64,000 nucleotides of DNA, taken from assembly GCA_041398005.1 (NCBI GenBank), contig JAWKVP010000012.1, forward strand, positions 41,152-105,151, written 5' to 3'. The notes beneath the pieces were generated by a model, which did no database searches, had not been told where the DNA came from, and saw only the letters and a program-made list of their open reading frames with translations. Source of the stretch: JAGREO01 sp020446285 (GTDB lineage: Bacteria > Pseudomonadota > Alphaproteobacteria > Geminicoccales > Geminicoccaceae). Below, in pieces: positions 8,334 to 17,996 of this stretch (positions within the stretch are counted from its first letter, which is position 1; each line of letters begins with the position of its first letter). A program made the translations under genes and the position numbers.

Positions 8334-8891
8334 TCAGTGCAGCCTTGCCGTTCGATGCCTGTCGAGAGACGCCCAGAGCACATCCGGCCCTTCCGCGTCC
8401 ACCCGCGCCGCCCAGTAGATGAGACGTTGTGCCAGCGCTTCGAGCAGATCGACCGGATCGACGTCGGCAGCACCGGCGTCGCGCAGTCCGATTCCCAGAG
8501 TCTGGGATGCGACCGGCACATCCAGCGCGAGCCCGATCGCACCGCCTTCGCCGGTATCATCGCCGATGACGTCGATGCCGCAAAGCGGACGTCCGTCGAT
8601 CATCACGGTTGCGGGCGATTCGCAATGCAGGCGTACGGTCGAGGGAAGGGCGGCAGAAACGGTGTCGGCGAGTGCCGCGACCATGAGATCGATCGCCGCC
8701 GCCGAAGTTTCGCCTGTTTCGAGATGGACGGCAAAGACACAATCGAGACGAAGGCCGCTCTCGCGCCAGAGCACGAGGCCGTCCACCATTTCCCCGTGCG
8801 GCAGAATGTCGGCGCAGGCGATCTCCCGGGGATTCTCCGTCCCCGGAAGGATGACGAGCTGAAAGGCCGGTGGCAAACTGGCTTGGCGCAT
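8334..8891 (-). CDS. Biotin/lipoate-protein-ligase-like protein (short form)
   Basis: A 185-residue protein resembling the alphaproteobacterial biotin/lipoate-protein ligase family. It has an LPPAFQLVIL start, a DGLVLWRESGLRLDCVFAVHLE strand region and the IDGRPLCGIDVIGDD segment corresponding to the adenylate/lysine-loop area. It is shorter than the ~230-250 residues I expect of that family and ends in an Arg/His-rich tail, so a C-terminal domain may be missing. The ATG at 8889-8891 is preferred over an upstream start. It is divergent from the FAD oxidase. Family assignment is by pattern only. Confidence 0.5.
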   Translation of the reverse strand: MRQASLPPAFQLVILPGTENPREIACADILPHGEMVDGLVLWRESGLRLDCVFAVHLETGETSAAAIDLMVAALADTVSAALPSTVRLHCESPATVMIDGRPLCGIDVIGDDTGEGGAIGLALDVPVASQTLGIGLRDAGAADVDPVDLLEALAQRLIYWAARVDAEGPDVLWASLDRHRTARLH

Positions 8892-9085
8892 GGGCGGTCT
8901 GCCAAAACAGGAGGTGAAACGGTTTCGAAAGTCGAAAAGGAGAGTTTTCAACTGTACTTTCTACCTATAGGAGATGCACGCAGGGCGCAACCCGAATGCA
9001 GGTCACTTCGCGTATTCCGGGTGTATCCCGACGCAACCGTGCCGGCGTCCGGAATCTCGACCGGTATATCGAAAGGAGACGGTGC

Positions 9086-10456
9086 GTGAGGCGTCGGGCG
9101 CGTCCTGCGGCCGGAATCTGTCACGCCAGCCTCTACCGGTTCGATCAGCCGGAAGAGAGCTACTGGGAGGCTACCGGCGGGCCGCGTCCGGTGGGATGCG
9201 ACCCGCTCGGGCGTGACGTTGCGTGCGAGGTCGCGATCATCGGCGGCGGATATACGGGGCTGTCCGCCGCACTGCATCTCACACGCGATCATGGCCTGTC
9301 GGCGGTCGTGCTCGAAGCCGGACATATCGGCTGGGGTGCTTCGGGTCGCAATGGCGGTTTTGTCTGTCTCGGCGGCCTCAAACTCGGCTATGCACAGGTG
9401 CTGAACGCCTTCGGCCGCAAGGCGCTTCGAACATTGTTCGACCAGCAGAAGGGCGCGATCGCTCTCGTTGCCGAACTCGCGGACATCTATCGCATCGACA
9501 TGAAACGTTCGGGCGATGGCGAATATGTCCTCGCACACAACCGTACCGCACGGCGGCAACTCGCGCGGGAAGCGGCATGGGTGGCGGAGCATCTCGGCGA
9601 ACGCTGGCAAATGCTTGCCCGAGAGGAGGTCGAGGAGACCGTCTGTCGGGCAAACGGGATGTATGGTGCGCTGTTCGTGCCGCACGGTTTCGGGATCCAT
9701 CCACTTCGCTATGTTCGCGGCCTCGCACGGGCGGCCATCGAGGAGGGCGCGCGAATCCACCAGCACAGCAGGGTGGCGGCATGGCAGCGATGTGACGACG
9801 GATTTCTCCTGTCGACACCGGGTGGAACGGTGCGCGCACGACGCCTGATCATCGCCACCAACGGTTTCTACGAGGAAGGGCTTCACCCGAAACTGGACGG
9901 AACGCTGCTGCCGGCCCTTTCCTCGATCATCGTCACGAGACCGCTGTCTCCCGCCGAACATGAAGCACAGGGCTGGACGAAGCCGGCGCTCGTGGCGGAC
10001 AGCCGAACACTCCTGTTCTATACGAGACTTCTCCCCGACGGGCGCTTCCTCTTCGGATCACGCGGTGGCGTCAGTTCCACACCGGCTGCGGCGGCGAGGC
10101 AGGTCGAGTGGATGAAGGAGCGTCTCGGCGAACGATTCCCGGCATGGAAGGATGTCGGGATCGACCACGCATGGCGCGGGCTCGTCTGTCTTGCGCGGGA
10201 CCGAACCGCCCATCTGGCGACCCTCGACGATGATGGCAGGATCGTTACCGCACTCGGCTATCACGGCAATGGCGTGGCGATGGGAACCTTTCTCGGGCAG
10301 GCGGCTGCCGATCTGGTCGCCACGGGAACGACGAGACGACCGATCGCCGGCTTCATGCGTTGCCCGCCGCCGCGCTTCGCCTTGCCCGCGTTTCGTCTGC
10401 CGATGCTGCGCGCAGCCTATCTCGCTCATGGAATCAGGGATGAGTGGCTGCCGTGA
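9086..10456 (+). CDS. FAD-dependent oxidoreductase, DAO family (PuuB-like)
   Basis: Predicted flavin amine/amino-acid oxidase of 456 residues, most like gamma-glutamylputrescine oxidase-type enzymes; the true substrate is unknown. The N-terminal ADP-binding fold reads VAIIGGGYTGLSAALHL (~49-65), ending at E77, followed by GWGASGRNGGFV, typical of the family. Near the C-terminus, ALGYHGNGVAMGTFLG is the second FAD contact. GTG 9086 has AAGGAG seven bases upstream, which decides the start. An amidase follows ~0.5 kb later, which may hint at amine or amide catabolism. Confidence 0.85.
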   Translation: MRRRARPAAGICHASLYRFDQPEESYWEATGGPRPVGCDPLGRDVACEVAIIGGGYTGLSAALHLTRDHGLSAVVLEAGHIGWGASGRNGGFVCLGGLKLGYAQVLNAFGRKALRTLFDQQKGAIALVAELADIYRIDMKRSGDGEYVLAHNRTARRQLAREAAWVAEHLGERWQMLAREEVEETVCRANGMYGALFVPHGFGIHPLRYVRGLARAAIEEGARIHQHSRVAAWQRCDDGFLLSTPGGTVRARRLIIATNGFYEEGLHPKLDGTLLPALSSIIVTRPLSPAEHEAQGWTKPALVADSRTLLFYTRLLPDGRFLFGSRGGVSSTPAAAARQVEWMKERLGERFPAWKDVGIDHAWRGLVCLARDRTAHLATLDDDGRIVTALGYHGNGVAMGTFLGQAAADLVATGTTRRPIAGFMRCPPPRFALPAFRLPMLRAAYLAHGIRDEWLP

Positions 10457-10480
10457 GGGACCGTCTTCGGGAGGGGCGGG

Positions 10481-10801
10481 TCAGGCTTCGGGACCGTCAC
10501 GCTCGATCGGCATGTCTTCCCAGCGCCTGCCGGCGGCGAGGATGCAGCCGGTGCCTTCGGGCGATACGGAGAGGATCGTCCAGCTTTCCTTGTCCTTCGA
10601 CGCGAAGACCTGAAGCACATTGCCGTTGGATTGCATCCCGAGCGAGACCGGAGCTTCCTCGTAGCGGTTGCCGAGCTGGCGTGCGATTTCCTTGTAGTCA
10701 TGGCAGGGAATGGCGGGTTGAACCGTCGGCACCTGGGCAAGCGACGCCGGGCCGGCGATCATTGTGCCCAGAAACGTCAAAGCGAGCATCCTGCCCAACA
10801 T
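10481..10801 (-). CDS. Small exported protein of unknown function
   Basis: A 106-residue protein with a signal peptide (MLGRMLALTFLGTMIAGPASLA) cleaved near residue 22. The mature part begins with a Pro-rich stretch, then CHDYKEIARQLGNRYEEAPVS and a second cysteine in TGCILAAGRRWE. The two cysteines could pair. ATG 10801 has GGAG about nine bases upstream; a GTG at 10825 is an alternative. Convergent with the FAD oxidase gene. No known function. Confidence 0.65.
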   Translation of the reverse strand: MLGRMLALTFLGTMIAGPASLAQVPTVQPAIPCHDYKEIARQLGNRYEEAPVSLGMQSNGNVLQVFASKDKESWTILSVSPEGTGCILAAGRRWEDMPIERDGPEA

Positions 10802-10976
10802 GGCCCGAACTCCGGCTGGTGACACGACCGCGTCCGCGTGTCTTCATGCCATCACAGCAGATCGAAGTTAGAAAAACGTTAACAGCGCGTTGACGAGCGG
10901 ATTTTCGGCCAGACCGCGCATCCTGCGGTCCTTGTCGAAGGCTTGTCGAAGGAAAGTGAAAGGGAGTTCCAGCCTC

Positions 10977-12386
10977 ATGACAGATACAGCTTTGCTCGAA
11001 GCCAGCGCCGTCGAACTGCATGCCCGGTTCAGGAAGCGAAGTCTCTCGCCCGTCGAGGCGACACGCGCCTGCCTCGATGCCGCCGAGGCGACGAACGACC
11101 GGTTCGGCGGGTTCTGCCTGATCGATGCCGAGCGGGCGCTCGACGCTGCAAGGCAATCGGAGGCCCGCTACGCACGGGGAGAACCGCTCGGGCCGGTCGA
11201 CGGGATCGCCGGTACCATCAAGGATCTGGTCACCGCCGGGGGATGGCCGACGCTGCGCGGCAGTCTCACCACGGGCGAGGGTACTGCCGAACCCGAGGAT
11301 GCGCCGGCAGTGGCGGCGCTTCGCCGCGCCGGCATGGTATTCCTCGGCAAGACCACGACGCCGGAATTCGGCTGGAAGGCACTCACCGACAATCCGCGTG
11401 GCGATGTGGCACGCAATCCCCACGACGAGCGGATGACCGCCGGCGGAAGCAGCGGCGGTGCGGCCGTGGCGGCGGCGCTCGGTGCGGGGGTCATGCATAT
11501 CGGCACCGATGGCGGCGGGTCGATCCGCATTCCCGCGGCCTTGTGCGGAACGGTCGGCCTCAAGCCGACATTCGGCCGTGTTCCGGCCTTCCCGCCAAGC
11601 CCGTTCGGCACGGTATCGCATCTCGGCCCCATGACCCGGACCGTCATCGATGCCGCTCTGATGCTCGATGCGATGGCCGTGACCGATCTGCGTGACTGGC
11701 ACGGCCTGCCGCAATCACCGACGCCGTTCGCTTCCATGCTCGATGGCGGCATCGCCGGGTTGCGGGTGGCGGTGAGCCCCGATCTCGGGTTTCTCGATGT
11801 TCATCCCGGGATCCTGGAGCGTTTCGAGAATGCCGTATCCGTGTTCGGGGAACTGGGGGCGAGGATCGAGCGGGTGACGCCGCCCGTGGGCCGGCCGCTC
11901 GGGCTGTTCAACAGGCACTGGTACAGCGGAGCTGCCAATCTCCTCGAGACGATTCCTTCCGGCCTTCATGAACGGATCGATCCGGGACTGCGCGAGGTGG
12001 CTTCGGCCGGTGCCGCCTTTTCGGCGGGCGAACAGAGACACGCCCACCTCGAGCGTGCGAAATTCGCGACGGCGATGCAGCTTTTCTTCGCCGATTTCGA
12101 TCTTCTGCTCACCCCGTCCGTTTCGCTTCCCGCATTCGAGGCGGGACACGAGGTGCCACCGGGAAGTCGCATGAAGCGCTGGATCGAGTGGGCCGGTTTC
12201 AGCTATCCGTTCAATCTCACCCAGCAGCCGGCGATGACGGTGCCGGCGGGGCTCACGAGCGACGGATTGCCGGCGGGTCTGCAGATCGTCTCGCGCAAAT
12301 ATGCCGAGGGCATGATCCTGCGCGCTGCCGCAGCGTTCGAACGCGCCTGTCCGTGGCCGAGGCTGGCACCGGCGGCAGGCAGCTGA
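10977..12386 (+). CDS. Amidase (amidase-signature family)
   Basis: Serine hydrolase of the amidase-signature family, 469 residues; probable substrate a small-molecule or acyl amide, not known. The Ser-cisSer-Lys triad can be placed: K82 in GTIKDLV, the serines of TAGGSSGGAA (~158-159), and S182 in GTDGGGSIRIPA. The C-terminal FNLTQQPAMTVPAG block is typical. There is no GatB/GatC neighbour, so a role as GatA is unlikely. GGAG lies nine to ten bases before the ATG. It is convergent with the Lrp gene. Confidence 0.88.
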   Translation: MTDTALLEASAVELHARFRKRSLSPVEATRACLDAAEATNDRFGGFCLIDAERALDAARQSEARYARGEPLGPVDGIAGTIKDLVTAGGWPTLRGSLTTGEGTAEPEDAPAVAALRRAGMVFLGKTTTPEFGWKALTDNPRGDVARNPHDERMTAGGSSGGAAVAAALGAGVMHIGTDGGGSIRIPAALCGTVGLKPTFGRVPAFPPSPFGTVSHLGPMTRTVIDAALMLDAMAVTDLRDWHGLPQSPTPFASMLDGGIAGLRVAVSPDLGFLDVHPGILERFENAVSVFGELGARIERVTPPVGRPLGLFNRHWYSGAANLLETIPSGLHERIDPGLREVASAGAAFSAGEQRHAHLERAKFATAMQLFFADFDLLLTPSVSLPAFEAGHEVPPGSRMKRWIEWAGFSYPFNLTQQPAMTVPAGLTSDGLPAGLQIVSRKYAEGMILRAAAAFERACPWPRLAPAAGS

Positions 12387-12407
12387 TCCGCCCGGCGAAC
12401 TCCGGGG

Positions 12408-12893
12408 TCAGTCCTCGTCGGCGCCGCGAACAGGCAGGGCCGTCTCGAACTTGATTTCGCGCAGCGTGAAACTCGACTTGAGATGCTGGACGCCGGGGAT
12501 GCGGAAGAGATGGTCGGTGAGCAGGCGATCATAGTCGCGCACGCTTCTGACATGGATCTTGAGGATGAAATCCGCATCCCCGGTGAGCGCGTAACATTCG
12601 AGAACCTCCGGGAGCGAGCCGACGACCCGCTCGAAATTCTGGTACATTTCCCGGTTGTGCTTCTCGATGGTCACCTGGGCGAAAACGCATTCGCCGATGC
12701 CGACGGCTTCGGGGTCCAGCAGCGCCGCATAGCGGCGGATGACGCCGCTTTCCTCCATGTCCCTGACCCGCCGCCAGACCGGCGAGGGTGAGGCGCCGAC
12801 ACGTTCGGCAAGCTCCTGATTGGTCAGCCGGCCGTTTCTCTGCAATTCGACCAGTATCTTGCGGCGCAAGACATCGTCCAGTTGATCAGTCAT
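12408..12893 (-). CDS. Lrp/AsnC family transcriptional regulator
   Basis: Feast/famine-type regulator of 161 residues. The N-terminal HTH spans ~22-52 (LTNQELAERVGASPSPVWRRVRDMEESGVI) and the C-terminal RAM ligand domain includes VLECYALTGDADFILKIHV. It is transcribed divergently from the indolepyruvate ferredoxin oxidoreductase with 149 bp between the starts. The geometry suggests that it controls this gene, with an aromatic or branched-chain amino acid as likely effector (inference). Confidence 0.92.
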   Translation of the reverse strand: MTDQLDDVLRRKILVELQRNGRLTNQELAERVGASPSPVWRRVRDMEESGVIRRYAALLDPEAVGIGECVFAQVTIEKHNREMYQNFERVVGSLPEVLECYALTGDADFILKIHVRSVRDYDRLLTDHLFRIPGVQHLKSSFTLREIKFETALPVRGADED

Positions 12894-13042
12894 CGAGAAT
12901 GATCTCCATTCATTTTTCCACTTCCGGGAAAGATCCTTGCCCGAATTGCTGCCGTCAACCCGGACTTAGACAATTCATTTCGCCTGCTCCTCCATAAGAT
13001 AGGAGATGCCAACGCTTTTCAGTCACGATCAGGGGTCAGCTC

Positions 13043-16000
13043 ATGCTTGCCACCGGATTCTCTGTAGATGAAGACTATCGCCTGAATGATGCTTTCACCC
13101 GTGAACGCGGAGCGGTCTACCTCACCGGTATTCAAGCCCTCGTCCGTCTGGCACTCATGCAGCGTCGTCTCGACGCGGCGAACGGTCTGGACACGGCCGG
13201 TTTCGTCACCGGCTATCGGGGATCGCCGGTCGCCGGTCTCGATCTGGCCATGGAACGGGCGAAGCCGATGCTGGACCGTTCGCATATCCGTTTCCAGCCG
13301 GGTCTGAACGAAGCCCTGGCGGCGACCGCCGTCCTCGGCTCGCAACAGGTCGAGACGGAAGGCACGGCGCGGCATGACGGTGTCTTCTCCTTCTGGTACG
13401 GCAAGGGGCCGGGGATCGACTGGGCCGGCGATGCGATCAAGCACGGCAATGCCTATGGCAGCTCGCCGCATGGGGGCGTTCTGGTCATTGCCGGCGACGA
13501 TCACGGCGCCGTCTCGTCGACCATGTCACATCAGAGCGAACAGGCGCTGCAGGCTTGGTATCTGCCCGTGCTGCACCCGGCAACGATCGATGAGTATCTC
13601 GAACTGGGCTTGTATGGCATCGCACTGTCCCGCTTCAGCGGTGCATGGGTCGGGATCAAGGCGATCAGCGAGACGGTGGAAAGCGCCCGTCGGGTGATGC
13701 TGCCAGCGGCGCTGCCCGACTTCCGCTCACCGGCGGATTTCCACATGCCGCCGGGCGGCCTGCATTTTCGCTGGAACGATCCGCCGAGTGTCGCGATCGA
13801 GGCGCGCATGCAGACCAAGATCGAGGCGGCGGAAGCGTTCGCCCGGGCCAATCCGGTCGACCGGCTCATCACCGCCCCTAGACATGCGCGTCTTGCGATC
13901 GTCACGGTCGGCAAGGCGCATCTCGATCTCATGGAAGCCTTTCGCCGGCTCGGCTTCGCCACGCCTGCCGAAATCGAGGCGCTCGGTGTGCGGATCTGCA
14001 AGATCGCCCAGACCTGGCCCATCGAACGCGAAGGGCTCATGCGGGTCGCCGACGGGGTCCGGACGCTGCTGGTGGTCGAGGAAAAGCGGCCCTTCGTCGA
14101 GGATCAGGTCAGGAACCTGCTCTATGGCATGGAGGCTTCGAGACGTCCTTCGGTCATCGGCAAGACCGACGGGGCGGGGGCACCGCTTCTTCCCTCCTTC
14201 GGCGAACTGCGTCCGGGGATGCTGATGCCCGTCCTCGCCCGTCAGCTCCGCATCCTTTCTCCGCATATCCGGCTCACGCTCCCGGAGCACGCCGAACCCG
14301 CACCGCCCGATGCGGCCGGTTCGCTGCGCCGCGTGCCGCATTTCTGTTCCGGCTGTCCGCACAACAGCTCCACCGTGCTGCCTGCGGGTTCAAAGGCGTT
14401 TGGCGGTATCGGCTGTCACATCATGGCGACCTGGATGGGGCGCTCGACCCGTGGCGTCACCCAGATGGGTGGCGAGGGCAGCAACTGGACCGGCCTCGCT
14501 CCCTTCGTCGAACGCAAGCACATGTTCCAGAATCTGGGCGATGGCACCTATTTCCATTCAGGTTCGCTCGGCATTCGCGCCGCGCTCGCGGCGGGCACCC
14601 GCATCACCTTCAAGATCCTCTTCAATGACGCCGTCGCCATGACCGGCGGGCAGAAGCATGACGGTCCTCTCGATCCGGCAAGGATCACCCGTCAGGTCCA
14701 TGAGGAAGGCGTGCGGCGCATCGCCGTCGTGAGCGACGATCCCGGCCGTTACGGCAGGGCCATGGCATGGGCACCCGGCGTGACCATCCATCATCGCCAT
14801 GAACTGGAACGGGTTCAGGAAGAGCTTGCGGGCCATGACGGCGTTTCCGTGCTGGTATACGACCAGACCTGCGCCGCCGAGAAGCGCCGCCGGCGCAGGA
14901 AGGGCACCTTCGCCGATCCGCCCCGCCGGGTGATGATCAACAGTCTCGTCTGCGAGGCCTGCGGCGATTGCTCGAAGGTGTCGAACTGCCTGTCGGTGCA
15001 GCCCGTGCGGACCGAATTCGGCGTCAGACGGACGATCGACCAGTCATCGTGCAACAAGGACTTCTCCTGCCGGGACGGCTTCTGCCCGAGCTTCGTGACC
15101 ATCGAGGGTGGCAGGTTGCGCAAGGGCCGGGGGCTCGATGGCGCCATGATCGACGAGCGGCTCGCGCGCATTCCGCACCCGCGCCTTCCGGCGATCGACC
15201 AGGTTCATGAAATCCTCGTGACGGGTATTGGCGGGACCGGCGTGCTGACCGTCGGTGCGGTCATCGGCATGGCAGCACATCTGGAAAGCCGGCCCGTGAG
15301 TGTCCTCGATTTCACCGGGCTGGCGCAGAAGGGCGGGGCGGTGCTGAGCCATGTCCGCCTCGCATCGTCGATGGAGCATCTGCACCAGGGGCGGATCGAG
15401 CCGGACGAGGCCGATGCGCTGATCGCCTGCGATCTCGTCACCGCCGCCGACGGACCGGCGCTCTCCACCCTGCGACGTGATCACACCCGTATTGTCTGCA
15501 ATCTCGATACGAGTGCCACGGCCGGCATGATCGGCGATCCCTCCTACCGCATCGATGTCGACAGGCTCGTCGCAACGCTGAAGAGGCGCGCCGGTTCATC
15601 TCCCGTCGACTCCCTCGATGCGCAGAAGCTGGCACTCGCGGCCACGGGCGATGCCATCGGCGCAAACATGCTGCTGCTGGGCTTCGCCTTCCAGAAGGGA
15701 TTGGTGCCACTGTCGCAGCGGGCGATGGAACGCGCCATCGAGCTCAATGGCGTCGCTGTCGAGGACAATCTGCGCAATTTCGCCTTCGGCCGGCTCGCGG
15801 CACATGATCCGGACTGGCTGCGCGGCGTGATCGACGGCGATGTCGAAGAACCCGAAACGCTCGATGCACTGCTCGAACACCGGATGGCGCATCTCGAGCG
15901 CTATCAGGACCGGGCCTGCGCCGAACACTATGCGGCATTCGTTCGGTCGATGGCGGCAAGGGACGAAACGCTCGGCCTCGCGGTGGCGCGCCAGCTGTTT

Positions 16001-16495
16001 CGTCTGATGGCGCACAAGGATGAATATGAGGTGGCACGCCTCTTTACCGACGGGCGATTCCATGCCGAGGTGGAGGCGGCTTTCGAAGGCGACTGGCGCA
16101 TCCGCTATCACATGGCTCCGCCGGCACTCGCCTTCCTCAGGGACGCAAGGGGCCGGCCGCGCAAACTCGCCTTTGGCTCGTGGTTCGCCATGCCCCTGCG
16201 CATCCTGGCCGCTTTCGGCCGGCTGCGCGGAACCTTCCTCGATCCGTTCAAGGGTTCGAAGGAACGCAAGGCGGCGCAACGCCTGCTCGCCGAATATCGC
16301 ACGACGCTCGTGGACCTCGTTGCGCGTGACGATATTGCCAGAGCGCGCGAATTTGCCGACCTGCCCGACATGATCCGTGGTTTTGGCCATGTTCGCGAGG
16401 CCGGCATGATCCGCTACGACAAGGCGAGGACGGACCTGCTCGGGGACAGCGAGGAAAACGGCGCGGTCGAGGCATTCGCGATCGCCGCCGAGTGA
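13043..16495 (+). CDS. Indolepyruvate ferredoxin oxidoreductase, fused alpha/beta/gamma form
   Basis: A 1150-residue ThDP and iron-sulfur enzyme that oxidatively decarboxylates aryl pyruvates made by transamination of aromatic amino acids to aryl-acetyl-CoA. The N-terminal pyrimidine-binding domain begins near VYLTGIQALVRL. The ThDP-pyrophosphate domain has GGEGSNWTGLAPF around residue 475. A ferredoxin-like cluster C-E-A-C-G-D-C-S-K-V-S-N-C lies near 636-650. A gamma-type domain starts near 725 with LVTGIGGTGVLTVGAV. It is the long fused form usual in proteobacteria, divergent from an Lrp regulator. Confidence 0.93.
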   Translation: MLATGFSVDEDYRLNDAFTRERGAVYLTGIQALVRLALMQRRLDAANGLDTAGFVTGYRGSPVAGLDLAMERAKPMLDRSHIRFQPGLNEALAATAVLGSQQVETEGTARHDGVFSFWYGKGPGIDWAGDAIKHGNAYGSSPHGGVLVIAGDDHGAVSSTMSHQSEQALQAWYLPVLHPATIDEYLELGLYGIALSRFSGAWVGIKAISETVESARRVMLPAALPDFRSPADFHMPPGGLHFRWNDPPSVAIEARMQTKIEAAEAFARANPVDRLITAPRHARLAIVTVGKAHLDLMEAFRRLGFATPAEIEALGVRICKIAQTWPIEREGLMRVADGVRTLLVVEEKRPFVEDQVRNLLYGMEASRRPSVIGKTDGAGAPLLPSFGELRPGMLMPVLARQLRILSPHIRLTLPEHAEPAPPDAAGSLRRVPHFCSGCPHNSSTVLPAGSKAFGGIGCHIMATWMGRSTRGVTQMGGEGSNWTGLAPFVERKHMFQNLGDGTYFHSGSLGIRAALAAGTRITFKILFNDAVAMTGGQKHDGPLDPARITRQVHEEGVRRIAVVSDDPGRYGRAMAWAPGVTIHHRHELERVQEELAGHDGVSVLVYDQTCAAEKRRRRRKGTFADPPRRVMINSLVCEACGDCSKVSNCLSVQPVRTEFGVRRTIDQSSCNKDFSCRDGFCPSFVTIEGGRLRKGRGLDGAMIDERLARIPHPRLPAIDQVHEILVTGIGGTGVLTVGAVIGMAAHLESRPVSVLDFTGLAQKGGAVLSHVRLASSMEHLHQGRIEPDEADALIACDLVTAADGPALSTLRRDHTRIVCNLDTSATAGMIGDPSYRIDVDRLVATLKRRAGSSPVDSLDAQKLALAATGDAIGANMLLLGFAFQKGLVPLSQRAMERAIELNGVAVEDNLRNFAFGRLAAHDPDWLRGVIDGDVEEPETLDALLEHRMAHLERYQDRACAEHYAAFVRSMAARDETLGLAVARQLFRLMAHKDEYEVARLFTDGRFHAEVEAAFEGDWRIRYHMAPPALAFLRDARGRPRKLAFGSWFAMPLRILAAFGRLRGTFLDPFKGSKERKAAQRLLAEYRTTLVDLVARDDIARAREFADLPDMIRGFGHVREAGMIRYDKARTDLLGDSEENGAVEAFAIAAE

Positions 16496-16595
16496 AAGGC
16501 GACGGCACGCCCTTTTGTGCAGAGCGGACTTTGCCTCCCTGTCCGGCTGCGCCTATGATCGATCACCAGTTCAGCTCGACGGGGAGGAGAGAAAC

Positions 16596-17051
16596 ATGCT
16601 GATCGGAATCGATCCCATCCTGAATGGTGATGTGCTGCAGGTGCTGTGCGACATGGGGCATGGCGACACGATCTGCATCGCGGATGCCAATTTTCCCGGA
16701 CGCGAGACGGCGCGGCGGGCGAATGTCCCCTGGGCACATCTGGATTGCGATCTCCCGCGCGCCATGCGCGCTGTCCTGTCCGTCATGCCGCTCGACAGCT
16801 TTGTCGAGGAAGCCGTTCACCGGATGGAGGATGGCGATGATCCGCAAGGGCTGAACGAGGCACATCGCGATGTGAAGGCCGTGATGGAAGAAGTTTCCGG
16901 AACACGCTGGAAACTTGGAGGAATCGAGCGTTTTGCCTTTTATGAAGAAGCCTTGAACTGTTCGCTCGTGATCTCCACCCAGGAACGCCGCGGCTATGCC
17001 TGTTTCATTCTGAAGAAGGGCGTTCTCGACCCCGGCGGGGCGGTGATCTGA
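16596..17051 (+). CDS. fucU: RbsD/FucU family sugar mutarotase
   Basis: Predicted L-fucose-type (or ribose) mutarotase of 151 residues that interconverts sugar anomers in the cytosol. The N-terminus MLIGIDPILNGDVLQVLCDM with H22 and D30 in GHGDTICIADANFPG is the family signature, and the C-terminus has TQERRGYACFILKKG. ATG 16596 has GGAGGAGAG just upstream. There is no fucose or ribose operon beside it, so its sugar is unknown. Its stop codon directly abuts the stop of the opposite-strand phosphatase gene (TGA/TCA). Confidence 0.88.
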   Translation: MLIGIDPILNGDVLQVLCDMGHGDTICIADANFPGRETARRANVPWAHLDCDLPRAMRAVLSVMPLDSFVEEAVHRMEDGDDPQGLNEAHRDVKAVMEEVSGTRWKLGGIERFAFYEEALNCSLVISTQERRGYACFILKKGVLDPGGAVI

Positions 17052-17996
17052 TCAGCCGGACCTGAGCCGCAGTTCGACCATCACCGCATGGTGATCGGAA
17101 CCGGGCAGGTTGACGACTTCACGCGAGACGATCTCGACATCGTCGCTGGTGAAGATGTGATCGATGGGAAGCCGGAACGGCCAGGGCATGGCCGATGGCC
17201 AGGTTCCCTCCATGCCGCGATGTGCCGAAAGGCCGGAATCACGCTCGATCTGGCGCACGACCCGCCCCCAGGTAACGGCATTGAAATCACCGACGAGAAC
17301 CAGCGGTCCCTCGATTTCCGAAGCCAGGCTGGTCAGAAGCTCGGCATGTTTCTGCTGGTGATGGACCTGACCGACGGGTATCGGCCGGGTCATGTGTGCA
17401 CCGATGATCCCGAGAATGCCCGCGGGCGTCTCGATTCCGGCATAGACCGCGCGGCTTCTGTTCCATCGTTCGGCCGGCGTCTGCGTATCGACGATGGGAA
17501 AGCGTGAGTGGATGACGAGATCGCATCCGCTCAGATTGAAACAGTCCGCCTCGGCGCCGAAATCGTCCGAGATGGCCGCAAGATCCTCACGCCAGCCATT
17601 GACGGTTTCGGCAGTGACGAGGATGTCCGCGTCGAGACGCTCCAGCGTGTGCATGGCCGCCGCGCGCTGATGGTTGTCGGCCCAGAGATTGCTGAAGACC
17701 AGACGAACCGTTTGCGTACTGGCAACGGCCGTGTTGGGGATGAGCGGCGGCTGCATGTGGAAGATCTGGACGAGCAGGCAGAGAGTGTGCGCTCCCGCAA
17801 ATTTCCAGTGCCGCAGGAAAACGGCCAGCAGCGCGAACGCGACGGTCAATGCTGCACCCTGCAGGAGGAACTGGGTGATAAGGTCCGCCCGCGAACTGAG
17901 GTCCGAAAGGAACGGAATGAGCGCGAACGCGGCAGAAAGACCGAGAAGGATCGCCTGGATCAGCCATTTGAGGGAATAGCGCGCGGCCAGTCGCAT
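17052..17996 (-). CDS. Membrane-anchored endonuclease/exonuclease/phosphatase family protein
   Basis: A 314-residue protein. Three hydrophobic segments fill residues ~8-90, followed by an EEP (AP-endonuclease-like) domain with SNLWADN (~102-108), the metal-binding E130 in LVTAET, GDFNAVTWG and a C-terminal SDHHAVMVEL. The catalytic domain is probably periplasmic; the substrate could be a phospholipid or phosphodiester but is unknown. The ATG at 17994-17996 overlaps the ygfZ stop as TGATG, showing translational coupling; a longer start at 18047 would overlap ygfZ by 52 bp. Confidence 0.8.
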   Translation of the reverse strand: MRLAARYSLKWLIQAILLGLSAAFALIPFLSDLSSRADLITQFLLQGAALTVAFALLAVFLRHWKFAGAHTLCLLVQIFHMQPPLIPNTAVASTQTVRLVFSNLWADNHQRAAAMHTLERLDADILVTAETVNGWREDLAAISDDFGAEADCFNLSGCDLVIHSRFPIVDTQTPAERWNRSRAVYAGIETPAGILGIIGAHMTRPIPVGQVHHQQKHAELLTSLASEIEGPLVLVGDFNAVTWGRVVRQIERDSGLSAHRGMEGTWPSAMPWPFRLPIDHIFTSDDVEIVSREVVNLPGSDHHAVMVELRLRSG

